Below are positions 16,887-25,970 of a stretch of DNA of 64,000 nucleotides, one piece after another; positions within the stretch are counted from its first letter, which is position 1; every line of letters begins with the position of its first letter. Source of the DNA: Nitrososphaerota archaeon (lineage in GTDB: Archaea; Thermoproteota; Bathyarchaeia; Bathyarchaeales; Bathycorpusculaceae); contig JAISPR010000153.1 of the NCBI GenBank assembly GCA_031274765.1, positions 97,608 to 161,607 of the forward strand, read 5' to 3'. Made by a program: the position numbers and the translations under genes. Below the pieces are notes generated by a model. It did no database searches, had not been told where the DNA came from, and worked only from the letters and a program-made list of their open reading frames with translations.

Positions 16887-17047
16887 GTTACTACTCAGCA
16901 GGGGCATATAGCACCATTTTTCATTCGTAAACAGCTATGTATAGCGGTTTTTCTGCAAAATTGTGGTATGAAATAAGGGAAATAAGAATAACGTTAGTGC
17001 TATTTTGCGGTAAAAACATTACTATAATGGGACTGCTGAGTAGTAAC
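16887..17047 (+). repeat. Family C inverted-repeat element, copy C2
   Basis: About 161 bp between GTTACTACTCAGCAG and CTGCTGAGTAGTAAC, a perfect 15-bp terminal inverted repeat. ATTTATA occurs directly before the left end and one base after the right end, a likely 7-bp target-site duplication. The interior aligns with C1 (4831-4997) in inverse orientation. No gene is inside. Confidence 0.82.
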
Positions 17048-17262
17048 GATTTATACGCTTTTGTATTGTTTTTTAATATTATCTGTATAAAAAAGTGCAA
17101 TGTGCTGTGCTGTTTGTTTGGTGCAGTATAAACTTGAATTAGAAGATTAGGTTCCGTCTTTATTAACAGGTTAACAAAAGAAACAGGTAAAACAAGTTGC
17201 CATTAAAGACAGATTTATTTTGTAAAGGCGTATAGAAAAATAGAGTAACTTGATACTCGGCA

Positions 17263-17541
17263 TTAATCTTTAATGGCTTCTATGAAACTCATAACATTCC
17301 AGAGTTTAACTCTTGTATAGGGCGGCATATTAGGATCTTGGAGTATCTCATCCAACAATGCAACTGCATTTGAGGCCTTCACCGCTGGCGTATATTCATC
17401 ACTTTGTAGAGCGTTCATAGCGTCTTTAGCGCTTCGACGTATATTACGCGGCGTCGTACTGTCTTCTGAGACTTCACCGAGCACCACCAGTGCTTGCTTA
17501 ATTTTTGCTTCATATTCTTCAGTTTTCTTCTTACGCACCAT
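17263..17541 (-). CDS. UPF0147 family protein
   Basis: A 92-residue helical protein matching UPF0147, an archaeal family of unknown function: IKQALVVLGEVSEDSTTPRN, IRRSAKDAMNALQ and AVALLDEILQDPNMPPYTR are its characteristic blocks, with the closing KLWNVMSFIEAI. The ATG at 17541 faces the divergent start of the p27-type gene at 17620, so the two share a 78-bp promoter region containing several TATA-like strings (TTATATATG, ATTTATACG). Identification is confident; the function is unknown. Confidence 0.9.
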   Translation of the reverse strand: MVRKKKTEEYEAKIKQALVVLGEVSEDSTTPRNIRRSAKDAMNALQSDEYTPAVKASNAVALLDEILQDPNMPPYTRVKLWNVMSFIEAIKD

Positions 17542-17619
17542 AGATGGACCCTCGATTTTCTATATCTCCGCAGTAATCAAGTTATATATGTATTTATACG
17601 TATTTACTCTGGGTTTAAC

Positions 17620-17991
17620 ATGCAACAAGATAGAGAAAACAATCCAATCAAACGTATGGCAGAGTTACTACGACAGGGTGCCACTTTAACTGATCTCTCC
17701 TGCCCAGCCTGTGCATCACCACTGTTTCGACTAAAAGAGGGCATGCTCTGGTGTGCAAAAGATGAAAAAAAAGTAGTCATAGTCAAAGAAGGCGAAGAAC
17801 CACCCAAACAAAACACCACAACACAAAACAACGGTGCCTACGATAAACTTGAAACCGTTTTAATGGCTAAAATCACAGACATACAAAACAAAATCGAAAC
17901 AACCCAAGATATAGATGAACTACAAAAACTTACCCTCGCACTAAGTGAACTGTTAAATAACGTTGAAAAAATCAAAAAAATGAAGGCTTAA
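17620..17991 (+). CDS. Autoantigen p27 (SSSCA1)-type zinc protein
   Basis: A 123-residue protein with the archaeal Sjogren/scleroderma autoantigen 1 pattern: N-terminal NPIKRMAELLRQGATLTDLS, then a zinc-binding CPACASPLFRLKEGMLWCAKD in which the fourth ligand may be non-Cys, and a helical C-terminus (KITDIQNKIETTQDIDELQK). The start is ATG 17620; the longer frame from 17494 would overlap the UPF0147 gene on the other strand and is rejected. It is followed after 7 nt by an unknown gene and then an ABC exporter. The archaeal role is unknown. Confidence 0.82.
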   Translation: MQQDRENNPIKRMAELLRQGATLTDLSCPACASPLFRLKEGMLWCAKDEKKVVIVKEGEEPPKQNTTTQNNGAYDKLETVLMAKITDIQNKIETTQDIDELQKLTLALSELLNNVEKIKKMKA

Positions 17992-17998
17992 ACACCAC

Positions 17999-18508
17999 TT
18001 GACACTTGGGGTCTACAATAATTTTCCCGTAAATGTTCACCATACTGAAAGCTATCCTTGTACAGTTTCAAACCGGAAGCTTCAACAACAATTGATCCAG
18101 TTTTTTGGCAAAGTAAACCGTCAAAAATTTAGTTTTGAAGAAGTCACCATTCCAACGGTCCCAAACAGCAGAGTTATCTTTGAGTTTGGGCTAGCAGAAA
18201 CAGACGGCTTCACCTTTCTCAATGAAGCCCACACCAAAAAAGCTCTCGAATATGTCACAAAAAGTCATGTTCAAATATTGGATTTCTTCTGTGCAATATG
18301 CTACTACAAAAACAGTTATGAAAAATGGCAAGCACTAAAATTTGATTACTATATGCTGCGAATACTGTTTGGGAAAGGAACAATTGAGTTGCAAATTTAC
18401 CACGAACGGGGCCCCCGTTATCTCTCCCCACAAGATTTAGCAGAATTCTCAATAAATAGTCTCAACAACGCAAATCACAAAACCTTCAAAAAATCAAACC
18501 CCGCCTGA
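17999..18508 (+). CDS. Conserved-looking hypothetical protein
   Basis: A 169-residue soluble protein with no signal peptide or membrane segment. The sequence is well-formed (VIFEFGLAETDGFTFLNEA, LDFFCAICYYKNSYEKWQAL, KGTIELQIYHERGPRYLSPQ) and reads like a real protein, but I do not recognise the family. The TTG at 17999 lies 7 nt after the p27-type gene, so co-translation is likely. A stop and about 100 nt separate it from the ABC ATPase gene. Confidence 0.65.
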   Translation: MTLGVYNNFPVNVHHTESYPCTVSNRKLQQQLIQFFGKVNRQKFSFEEVTIPTVPNSRVIFEFGLAETDGFTFLNEAHTKKALEYVTKSHVQILDFFCAICYYKNSYEKWQALKFDYYMLRILFGKGTIELQIYHERGPRYLSPQDLAEFSINSLNNANHKTFKKSNPA

Positions 18509-18605
18509 CAATCAAATGCAATCAGCTATTATGCATCTATAGCCGAAAACTATTTTACCCACTAAGAACAAAAAACAAAAAATATAGCACCGGAGACACC
18601 AAAAA

Positions 18606-19565
18606 ATGGCATCAATCGAAGTAGGGGGATTAAAAAAATACTACGGTAACCTCAAAGCCGTTGATGGTATCTCCTTTAGTGTTAAAAAAGGCGAAGTTTT
18701 CGGATTACTAGGACCAAACGGCGCAGGCAAAACCACTACTATCGAAATCATGGAAGGCCTACGCGAACGCGACAGCGGCGATGTCAAAATCCTGGGTTTT
18801 GATCCTTGGAAAAACGGATATGAATTACACAAAAAAATTGGCGTCATCCCACAAAATTTTACCTTCTTTGAAAAAACATCCCCAAAAGAAGCCATAAACT
18901 ACTACGCTGACCTTTTTGACGTTAAAGTAAACGCTGACATTATCCTACGAGAAGTGCTCCTCGAAGACATGGCAAACCACAACTTTGAAAACCTCAGCGG
19001 CGGACAAAAACAAAAAACCGGCTTAGCCCTCGCACTGGTAAATCAACCAGAACTACTTTTCCTTGACGAACCCACCACAGGTTTAGACCCAAACGCACGC
19101 CGAGCCATCTGGGAAGTCATCCGCAGATTAAAAGCTAAAGGCAAAACCATCATCTTAACCACTCACTATCTCGACGAAGCCCAACAACTCTCAGACCGAG
19201 TTGCCATCATGGACCATGGACACATCGTTGCCAGCGGTACAACCCAAGAAATTATTCATCAACACGGCTCAGGCGAACGTCTAGAAATGCAGGGCAAACA
19301 ACAGCTTGCGGCATACATCAAAGAAAACACAGAACTACAAGTAGAATACAACCCATTAAACAACCTAATCACTATACCAATCAAAAAAAGAATTGATACG
19401 TTAGCAGCTTTGGCAGCAGCAGAACAATCAGGATTGGAATGGAACAATATTCAAACCCGCCAGGACAGCTTAGACGACGTGTTTATTAAACTCATTCAAA
19501 AACCCCTCGACGACCAAGAAGAATCAAAGCTAGAACCCCAAACAAACAAAAAACGGGGACATTAA
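18606..19565 (+). CDS. ABC transporter ATP-binding protein
   Basis: A 319-residue ATPase of an ABC-2-type exporter. Walker A GPNGAGKTT (residues 36-44), signature LSGGQKQK, Walker B ELLFLDEPTTGLDP and the switch histidine in LTTHYLDEAQQL are all present. The C-terminal 85 residues form the regulatory/DUF4162-like extension typical of drug or polysaccharide exporters (DrrA type). It is followed by its permease after 1 nt. GGAGACACCAAAAAATG supplies the ribosome site. The substrate is not predictable. Confidence 0.95.
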   Translation: MASIEVGGLKKYYGNLKAVDGISFSVKKGEVFGLLGPNGAGKTTTIEIMEGLRERDSGDVKILGFDPWKNGYELHKKIGVIPQNFTFFEKTSPKEAINYYADLFDVKVNADIILREVLLEDMANHNFENLSGGQKQKTGLALALVNQPELLFLDEPTTGLDPNARRAIWEVIRRLKAKGKTIILTTHYLDEAQQLSDRVAIMDHGHIVASGTTQEIIHQHGSGERLEMQGKQQLAAYIKENTELQVEYNPLNNLITIPIKKRIDTLAALAAAEQSGLEWNNIQTRQDSLDDVFIKLIQKPLDDQEESKLEPQTNKKRGH

Positions 19566-19566
19566 T

Positions 19567-20673
19567 ATGATAAGTGCAAAACGTATCTATGCAGACTTTA
19601 AAGTATTTAGTATAGGATACCTTAGAAACAAATTTGGTTTATTTTTTGGTTTAATCTTTCCTGTGGTATTGATTTTAATTTTTGGAGCCATTTTTTCGGG
19701 CGGTGGAAGTGAAACAATTAACGTTTATGCCCAAAACCAAGATACCGGAGGTTTGGGACAAAACATAGGTGACAGTTTTCTCACGGCACTAAACACATCC
19801 ACCACTATAAGAGTTGTCACGACTAATATGTCAGAGAATTTTGCGGATTTTCTAGCAACTAACTCGGCATCAGACGGCATATTTATCCCATCAAATTTTT
19901 CATCAGAATACATGATGGGAAATCAAGTCAATATCACTGTCTATGGCAATCCAGCATCGAGCACAAGTGGAATAGTTACCGGCACAGTCAGTGGATATGC
20001 CAACTATTTCAATCTCCAACGCTTCAATGGAACTGTAGTCGTAGGCTTAACCTCAGCGACTATTAACACCCAACAAACTAATTATATAGATTTTTTGATT
20101 CCAGGCTTAATTGGCTTTTCCATCCTCACAAGTCCCATGTTTTCATTAGTTAACATATCTAGTGAATACAAGAAAGTTAAACTCTTCAAGCAACTCTCCC
20201 TCACTCCGCTGACCAAGATGGAGTGGCTCGCATCCAAGGTGCTCTTCTATATTCTGCTAAGTGCCGCAGGCTTTCTATTGATGGTTGGAGTGGGTATTTT
20301 TGCCTTTGGAGCGCATGTCACACTGTCACTATGGTTGATACCCTTTCTAATATTGGGGCCCATACTCTTTGCGGCATTGGGTATGCTAGTTGGGACCGTA
20401 ACTAAAAATCCTGAAACTGCAGGTGTCATTGGTAACCTTGTAACGTTTCCCATGATGTTTCTGGCAGGTACCTTTTTCCCCATCAGCACCATGCCTATAT
20501 ATTTGCAGACCGTTGCTCGGGTATTGCCGCTTTTCTATGTTACAGAAGGCCTAAACAATGTCATGGTCTACAACAATATTTCTGCGGCGTTGGTTGATGT
20601 AGCGGTTCTAGGGGTTATAACACTGGTTATCTTTGTCTTAGCAGTGAAACTGTTTAAGTGGAGAGAAGACTAA
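19567..20673 (+). CDS. ABC-2 type transporter permease
   Basis: A 368-residue membrane partner of the preceding ATPase. There is one N-terminal membrane segment (LFFGLIFPVVLILIFGAIFS, about residues 25-45), a large external domain of about 130 residues, then five segments between about 180 and 365, with the ABC-2 signature region near NPETAGVIGNLVTFPMMFLA. This layout is that of DrrB/YhfH-type exporters. The start overlaps the ATPase operon tightly (1-nt spacer, TAATATG). Confidence 0.93.
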   Translation: MISAKRIYADFKVFSIGYLRNKFGLFFGLIFPVVLILIFGAIFSGGGSETINVYAQNQDTGGLGQNIGDSFLTALNTSTTIRVVTTNMSENFADFLATNSASDGIFIPSNFSSEYMMGNQVNITVYGNPASSTSGIVTGTVSGYANYFNLQRFNGTVVVGLTSATINTQQTNYIDFLIPGLIGFSILTSPMFSLVNISSEYKKVKLFKQLSLTPLTKMEWLASKVLFYILLSAAGFLLMVGVGIFAFGAHVTLSLWLIPFLILGPILFAALGMLVGTVTKNPETAGVIGNLVTFPMMFLAGTFFPISTMPIYLQTVARVLPLFYVTEGLNNVMVYNNISAALVDVAVLGVITLVIFVLAVKLFKWRED

Positions 20674-20750
20674 CCGTTCTTTTTATTGTGGGCATACGAT
20701 GTATTTGGTTTTGTTTGAAATTGGTTGTTCTGGTTTGCCGAGTCAGAGAT

Positions 20751-21794
20751 TTAGGGGTTGTTTTTCATTTGGTATTTTTGTTCGGGTGCAGTGAGGGTTA
20801 TTTTTGTTCCTGACGACACTGGACCAGTCACCCAGACGTTTCCGCCGATAATCACATTGTCGCCCACCACAGTTTCGGCGCCCAAAAGTGTCGCACCGCT
20901 ATAGATGACTACATTGTTGCCAATGGTTGGGTGTCGTTTGCGGCCTTTGATAATGTTGCCTTTTTCATCTTTGGGAAAACTCAATGCTCCAAGGGTCACG
21001 CCTTGATAGAGTTTGACATTGTCACCGATTTCTGCGGTTTCACCTATAACGACTCCAGATCCGTGGTCGATAAAAAAGTTTCGACCGATTTTTGCACCGG
21101 GGTGGATGTCAATGCCGGTTAAACTGTGCAGGTGTTCGCTCATGATACGAGGAATCAGAGGTACGCCGCTAAGATAGAGTTCGTGAGCTATGCGATAAGT
21201 TGTAATGGCTAAAACGCAAGGGTAGCTTAGGATGACTTCATCGGTGCTTACTGCAGCGGGATCACCACTGTATGCGGCTTGGATGTCGCCGCTGAGTTTA
21301 CTTCGAATTTCAGGTAATTTTTCAAGTATTTCTCGGGCTACCACATTTGCTCGTTTCTGGCATAGATCCCGGGGACATTGGCTGATTTTTCTGCAGATGT
21401 ATTTGAGACTTTTTTCGATTTCGTCAGTAAGACGTGTGTAAATTGAGGTTAGTTTAATACCTAAGTGGTATTTTATGTTGATTTTAGTTAGTTCTGAATC
21501 GCCAAGATAACCGGGGAAAAGGACGGTGAATAAATCTTCTAAAACTTCGATAACGATTTTTTTGCTGGGTAAATCGCGTCCTTCAAGGTGGACCATGCCC
21601 CCGAATTTTTCGTAGTTGTCCATGAAATCATCGACTAGTTGGGGTATACCGCTTGCGGTCCAATTTTGTTCCACTGTGTGAGTGGTTTGCATCAGTGTGT
21701 CAAGCATGCGATCGGGATTCCAGCAGTCAACGTCTTTGTTGTGTTCTGTGCAGTCTTTGCATTCTTTAGATTGGGGGATATTATTAGTGGTCAT
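20751..21794 (-). CDS. cysE: Serine O-acetyltransferase
   Basis: It transfers acetyl from acetyl-CoA to serine, giving O-acetylserine for CysK. The C-terminal left-handed beta helix is clear: [40 protein letters not shown], then [20 protein letters not shown], with the catalytic His in FIDHGSG. At 347 residues it is long; the N-terminal 170 residues include a Cys-rich start ([14 protein letters not shown]) and a helical domain as in EpsC-type bacterial enzymes. It follows cysK by 90 nt on the same strand. The pathway is bacterial in style, so gene transfer is likely. Confidence 0.93.
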   Translation of the reverse strand: MTTNNIPQSKECKDCTEHNKDVDCWNPDRMLDTLMQTTHTVEQNWTASGIPQLVDDFMDNYEKFGGMVHLEGRDLPSKKIVIEVLEDLFTVLFPGYLGDSELTKINIKYHLGIKLTSIYTRLTDEIEKSLKYICRKISQCPRDLCQKRANVVAREILEKLPEIRSKLSGDIQAAYSGDPAAVSTDEVILSYPCVLAITTYRIAHELYLSGVPLIPRIMSEHLHSLTGIDIHPGAKIGRNFFIDHGSGVVIGETAEIGDNVKLYQGVTLGALSFPKDEKGNIIKGRKRHPTIGNNVVIYSGATLLGAETVVGDNVIIGGNVWVTGPVSSGTKITLTAPEQKYQMKNNP

Positions 21795-21884
21795 GTGGTT
21801 TCTTCCCTGTTCTCTGTATTGACAAGAGAGGAATATAAGAGAAGCGTCTGGTTAGAGGAAAAAATGTGATGTTTGTTGGAGGGG

Positions 21885-22805
21885 TTATTGGAAGAGTTCA
21901 GTGCTTAGGTAGCGTTCGCCTGTGTCGGGCAGGATAACTATGATGAGTTTGTTTTGGTTTTCGGGACGTTTGGCAACTTCGATGGCGGCCCATGTTGCAG
22001 CACCCGCAGAGATGCCTACTAGCATACCTTCTTGTTTGGCTAATGCACGGGCAGTTTTTAGTGCGTCGTCGTCGGTTACTTTGATGATTTCGTCGACTTC
22101 GTCTAGTTTTAGGACTTCGGGTTTGAAGCCTGCGCCGATGCCTTGGATTTTGTGGGGGCCTCTTTTTCCGCCGCTAAGGACCGGTGATGTTGCGGGTTCT
22201 ACTGCTATGGTTTTTAGAGTTGGTTTTTTGGATTTGATGTATTCGGATATACCGGTTAGGGTTCCGCCTGTGCCAACTCCTGCGATGAGGATGTCGATTT
22301 TGCCATCGGTGTCTGCCCAGATTTCGGGTCCGGTTGTTTCACGATGGATTTGGGGGTTTGCTGAGTTTTTGAATTGTTGGGGGATAAAACTGCCAGGTAT
22401 GGAGGTTGCGAGTTCTTCGGCTTTTTTGATAGCTCCACCCATACCTTCGGGTCCAGGTGTGAGTACGAGTTGTGCGCCATATGCTTTGAGGAGATTTTGG
22501 CGTTCTTTGCTCATGGTTTCAGGCATGGTTAGTATGAGTTTGTAGCCTTTGACTGCTGCGACCATGGCAAGTCCGATGCCGGTGTTTCCAGAGGTGGGTT
22601 CGATGATTGTTGCGCCGGGTTTGATTAACCCTTGAGTTTCAGCGGTTTCTATCATGCTTTTGCAGATTCGGTCTTTTATACTGCCGCTGGGGTTGAGGGA
22701 TTCGAGTTTGCCTGCGACAATGGCGTTTGTGTTTTCGGTGAGTTTGTTTAGGCGTATGAGGGGAGTTTTGCCTATTGTGTCTAATATGGTGTTGTTTATT
22801 GTCAT
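21885..22805 (-). CDS. cysK: Cysteine synthase A (O-acetylserine sulfhydrylase)
   Basis: This PLP enzyme makes cysteine from O-acetylserine and sulfide. At 306 residues, it has the PLP lysine K44 in [11 protein letters not shown], the substrate loop [13 protein letters not shown], the phosphate-binding [11 protein letters not shown], and GISAGAA near the C-terminus, all as in CysK. It is the first gene of a cysK-cysE pair. Upstream, CGTTATATGACG about 25 bp before the ATG may be the TATA box, and a short GTGTGAAAACAC inverted repeat directly precedes the ATG. Confidence 0.96.
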   Translation of the reverse strand: MTINNTILDTIGKTPLIRLNKLTENTNAIVAGKLESLNPSGSIKDRICKSMIETAETQGLIKPGATIIEPTSGNTGIGLAMVAAVKGYKLILTMPETMSKERQNLLKAYGAQLVLTPGPEGMGGAIKKAEELATSIPGSFIPQQFKNSANPQIHRETTGPEIWADTDGKIDILIAGVGTGGTLTGISEYIKSKKPTLKTIAVEPATSPVLSGGKRGPHKIQGIGAGFKPEVLKLDEVDEIIKVTDDDALKTARALAKQEGMLVGISAGAATWAAIEVAKRPENQNKLIIVILPDTGERYLSTELFQ

Positions 22806-23013
22806 GTGTTTTCACACGTCATATAACGCTGTTATGGGAATATGTTTGCCAACTTAAAGCTTTTACGGAACACAAGAAAAGAATTCATGCGGCAAATAAT
22901 TTATTCCAAACAAATTGTAACCCAGTGAGAACCAAATAACTCATGAACAAAATAGCTCATTAGAAAGATGCAGAATTTGAAACGACTTATAAGATAGCAG
23001 GTTGTACAGAAAC

Positions 23014-23258
23014 ATGGATTTATGGAACACAGTGTGAAGTAATTAGCAAGTATATCTCCTGTCTATTGCTCGATGCTAGCAAAGAACTTGTTCAAACACT
23101 CACTCGCCCAAACTGGAACGGTCAAAAAGCTGGGAACCACTCAAGCAGTCATTAGCCAGTATCTCAGTTCAAAACGTGCCTACAAAAGCAGAGAATAGGT
23201 GGAGAAATTTTTACCCCGATCCAAATGGTCACAGACACCGCCAAAAACTAGTTGGTAA
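23014..23258 (+). pseudogene. Decayed helix-turn-helix regulator (COG2522-like)
   Basis: In pieces, the translation reads QCEVISKYISCLLLDASKEL, then, after a frameshift near 23120, LGTTQAVISQYLSSKRAYK, the recognition helix region of archaeal XRE-type regulators of the COG2522 kind, whose intact members start with a similar PCEVxxxYxxPxxRxxxAKEL block. A TAG follows within ten codons and the C-terminal domain is missing. The frame shift plus stop mark it as a pseudogene. It was too broken to appear as a long ORF. The boundaries are approximate. Confidence 0.55.
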
Positions 23259-23431
23259 AGAATCAATTCAGAAAACATTACACCGTAATTCTGTATTCTC
23301 TGTATAATATTTTGCAAAAAAGAACTACGTTTAAAGCTGTCAACCCTGAATATTATATTTAATTTCCACATAAATCATACCAGTAATTTCAATAACAGAC
23401 ATATAGAACAACACAAAAAAGAGCAGAGACA

Positions 23432-23992
23432 CTATTTTTGTCGCGTTTGTAATTGTTGAATTTCGTGATAAATTTCATTCCAACAATACACCCGTTTGAT
23501 TAAACCGCGTAAATTGAGGGTTTTGTTCCACGGATGATCATAGATGAAAATATTTTTGACTTTATTACTCCATTCTAAGGCTTCTGTTAGTGAATCCTCC
23601 ACGATTACATCCATGGGCACAATGTTAGCTTGGTGCTTTTTACCCACGTCTAATAAATGTAGCTCTGTATAGGGAACACCTTTTTCTTTAAGCCAGGCAA
23701 CAGTAGCGTCTCTGAGGTGTCCCCACCGACCTGTCAGAAGGTAAATGCTGTGGCCTTCTCGAGTTAGTTTTTCTAGGGTTTCTTTGGCGCCATCGTATAG
23801 AGGCAGATTATTGATTAGTATATCCTCAACAAGTGTGGCTTCTTCTGTTTTAGTTATACCAAAAACGATGTTTAAGTCATAGCAATAGATATCACTTTCT
23901 TTGACTGCAACATTGTATTCTTTGTTAATTCGCTCGATTAGAGGCAAAGAAAAATTGGCGATTACCCCATCTATATCAAAGCCTAAACGCAT
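23432..23992 (-). CDS. HAD-family 5' nucleotidase-like protein
   Basis: A 186-residue HAD phosphatase. Motif I is FDIDGVIANF (residues 4-13; two catalytic Asp), motif II lies in YLLTGRWGHLRD, and the motif III/IV region is DVIVEDSLTEALEWSN. The helical insertion between motifs I and II is that of the NT5C/YqfW nucleotidase group, which dephosphorylates nucleotides, though some members act elsewhere. The start is ATG 23992, seven codons inside the longest frame, because GGAGG lies at the right distance just before it. No operon partner. Confidence 0.85.
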   Translation of the reverse strand: MRLGFDIDGVIANFSLPLIERINKEYNVAVKESDIYCYDLNIVFGITKTEEATLVEDILINNLPLYDGAKETLEKLTREGHSIYLLTGRWGHLRDATVAWLKEKGVPYTELHLLDVGKKHQANIVPMDVIVEDSLTEALEWSNKVKNIFIYDHPWNKTLNLRGLIKRVYCWNEIYHEIQQLQTRQK

Positions 23993-24013
23993 GCCATTCC
24001 TCCAAGTACCCAT

Positions 24014-24298
24014 TTAACATGCAGAACACTGTAAATAGCTTATTGTCGATTAAACATACAAAAAGGCTTACCAAAAACCACAGTCAAACATAAAAACATC
24101 AAGAAACAAGACGCATTCAATATCAAAATAGATTTTTAAAACCCTGTCAAAAGAACTACCACACCCATCATTTCATATTAAATTTCACATGTGTCAATTT
24201 GTGTTATTTATTTCACAAAATATTTTACAGACCCGTCAACACATATGCTAAGAAATCAACATACCTGAACAACACAGGTTCAATACCATTTTTAGACC
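24014..24298. other. Intergenic spacer, no gene recognised
   Basis: About 285 bp of AT-rich sequence between the HAD gene promoter side and the stop of the 49-residue zinc-ribbon gene. No long frame and no family A-F repeat. Confidence 0.5.
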
Positions 24299-24448
24299 TT
24301 AATAACCCGTATCGGGTAACTTCAGTTCTGCATGTATGCGCTTGAATTTACGTTTTCCACATTTTGGACAACTACGTGCATGCTTTCGGGGTATATCACT
24401 AACTGCTTCTCGACCACAGTTAATACACACATATTTTTGTTTGGCCAC
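24299..24448 (-). CDS. Small zinc-ribbon protein, 49 residues
   Basis: Read on the minus strand from GTG 24448 to TAA 24299-24301. The protein starts VAKQKYVCINCGREAV and has a second knuckle CPKCGKRKFKR, giving a CxxC(15)CxxC zinc ribbon in a very basic protein. Such tiny ribbons occur among archaeal RNA- or ribosome-associated proteins. GAGGCGACAA lies upstream of the GTG. The overlapping plus-strand frame (24332-24580) is its shadow. I do not know a named family for it. Confidence 0.75.
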   Translation of the reverse strand: MAKQKYVCINCGREAVSDIPRKHARSCPKCGKRKFKRIHAELKLPDTGY

Positions 24449-24683
24449 GCTTATTTGTCGCCTCTTGCCAAATTGTATTCATACCGCTATATAATTAAAA
24501 GTAACGCCAACACACAACACCACACAACCCTACCCAAATACCGCAAACCAAAGATTACGGTAAAATACATGACAACATGACCATAGCAATATAACACGCA
24601 AAACATATGCCTTCAAAATCAACTGTTCTACTTATGCAACCTGTTTTTATTAATCCCTTCAACTATCTTTTATGGGATGATCT

Positions 24684-25820
24684 TTGTTTACGCCTAAAAC
24701 CTCACCTGACATTAAAACCATTGGATTTGTTGTCAACCCTGTAGCAGGTATGGGCGGTGCTGTTGGCTTAAAAGGCACAGACGGTGAACAGACCCTCCAG
24801 CAAGCCATAGCCTTGGGCGCTAAACCTCTTGCGGCAAAGCGGGCAGAAATTTTTCTCACCGGACTCTTAGTAGTTAAATCGCACCTCAAATTAATCGTGG
24901 GTGCAGGTGACATGGGTGAATCTGAAACTAAAAAACTGGGCTACACCTACAGCGTCGTTGGTGAAACTAAAACGAAAACAACCGCAAAGGATACCAAAGC
25001 CGTTGCGGAGGCCATCGTTAAAGCGGGCGTAGATTTATTGGTTTACTGTGGAGGTGATGGCACAACCCGTGACATTCAAAAAGCTGTGGGTATGAAGTTA
25101 GCTGTGTTGGGAGTGCCAACGGGAGTCAAGATGCACAGTGCACTCTTTGCAATCAGCCCACAGGCGGCGTCTAGAGTTGTGATTCAGTATTTGTGGGGTT
25201 ACTTACCCGTACAGGAAGCTGAGGTCATGGATATTAATGAACAAGCTTTTCGGGCAGGTCATCTTTCTGCTGAGCTATATGGGTATATGCTCAGTCCTTT
25301 TGAACCGCATTTGATTCAGGGTAATAAATTGGCGAGTTCTGTTGCTACAAATGAGGTGGAGAATCAGGCAGCTATTGCACTCTACGTCATAGAAAAAATG
25401 CAATCAGGCATTATCTATATTGTGGGGCCAGGAACCACCACTCGGACAGTGGCTGATTTGCTAGAACAGCAAAAAACTTTGCTGGGTGTCGATTTGTTCT
25501 TGGATAAAAAAATAATTGCTCAAGATGTAAATGAAAAACAAATTCTTGAACAAATAAATCACCGAGGGGCAAAAATTGTAATCACACCCATAGGCGGGCA
25601 GGGTTTTATCTTTGGCAGAGGTAATCAACAGATAAGTGCAAAAGTTATTGGTCAAGTGGGTTTAGACAATATTTTAATAATTGCTACAAAAAGTAAATTG
25701 GATAGACTCAACTCTCTAAGGGTAGATACAGGTGAGGTGCGCCTTGATGCAGAGTTTAAAGAGCGAGGGGTCCAAGTTATATTTGACTATAACGCTGTAC
25801 GTGATATGACTGTAGAATGA
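24684..25820 (+). CDS. ATP-NAD/AcoX-type kinase
   Basis: A 378-residue protein of the AcoX/COG3199 group, which shares the NAD-kinase/diacylglycerol-kinase fold. The N-terminus IGFVVNPVAGMGGAVGLKGT and the phosphate-binding CGGDGTTRDIQKAVG (about residues 126-140) are diagnostic, followed by LGVPTGVKMHSALFA. The C-terminal third has ITPIGGQGFIFGRGNQQIS, typical of the family. Function is unproven; phosphorylation of a small metabolite or NAD is likely. The start is the TTG at 24684 since the nearby ATGs run into early stops; GGGATGATC precedes it. Confidence 0.85.
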   Translation: MFTPKTSPDIKTIGFVVNPVAGMGGAVGLKGTDGEQTLQQAIALGAKPLAAKRAEIFLTGLLVVKSHLKLIVGAGDMGESETKKLGYTYSVVGETKTKTTAKDTKAVAEAIVKAGVDLLVYCGGDGTTRDIQKAVGMKLAVLGVPTGVKMHSALFAISPQAASRVVIQYLWGYLPVQEAEVMDINEQAFRAGHLSAELYGYMLSPFEPHLIQGNKLASSVATNEVENQAAIALYVIEKMQSGIIYIVGPGTTTRTVADLLEQQKTLLGVDLFLDKKIIAQDVNEKQILEQINHRGAKIVITPIGGQGFIFGRGNQQISAKVIGQVGLDNILIIATKSKLDRLNSLRVDTGEVRLDAEFKERGVQVIFDYNAVRDMTVE

Positions 25821-25881
25821 GATTTTATTAGCTCTGCTTTGTTTTGACAGGTCGTTTGTTATCTCAGGCGGGGTCAGAAAA

Positions 25882-25892
25882 GTTTTATAAAG
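25882..25892 (+). promoter_or_regulatory. Candidate TATA box of the DegT-type gene
   Basis: GTTTTATAAAG with an upstream purine-rich AGAAA (BRE-like) stands about 85 bp before the ATG at 25971, giving a leader of roughly 55 nt with AAAGGAGAACC just before the start. Confidence 0.5.
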
Positions 25893-25970
25893 ACCACTCC
25901 TTTAGCCTGATAGGAAGCAGTCGATAATTTGTTTTTAAATCCTAGTAAGTAAACAAAAGGAGAACCTAAA

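Noticed and set aside
24332..24580. 82-codon plus-strand frame
   Set aside because: It is the antisense of the small zinc-ribbon gene at 24299-24448.
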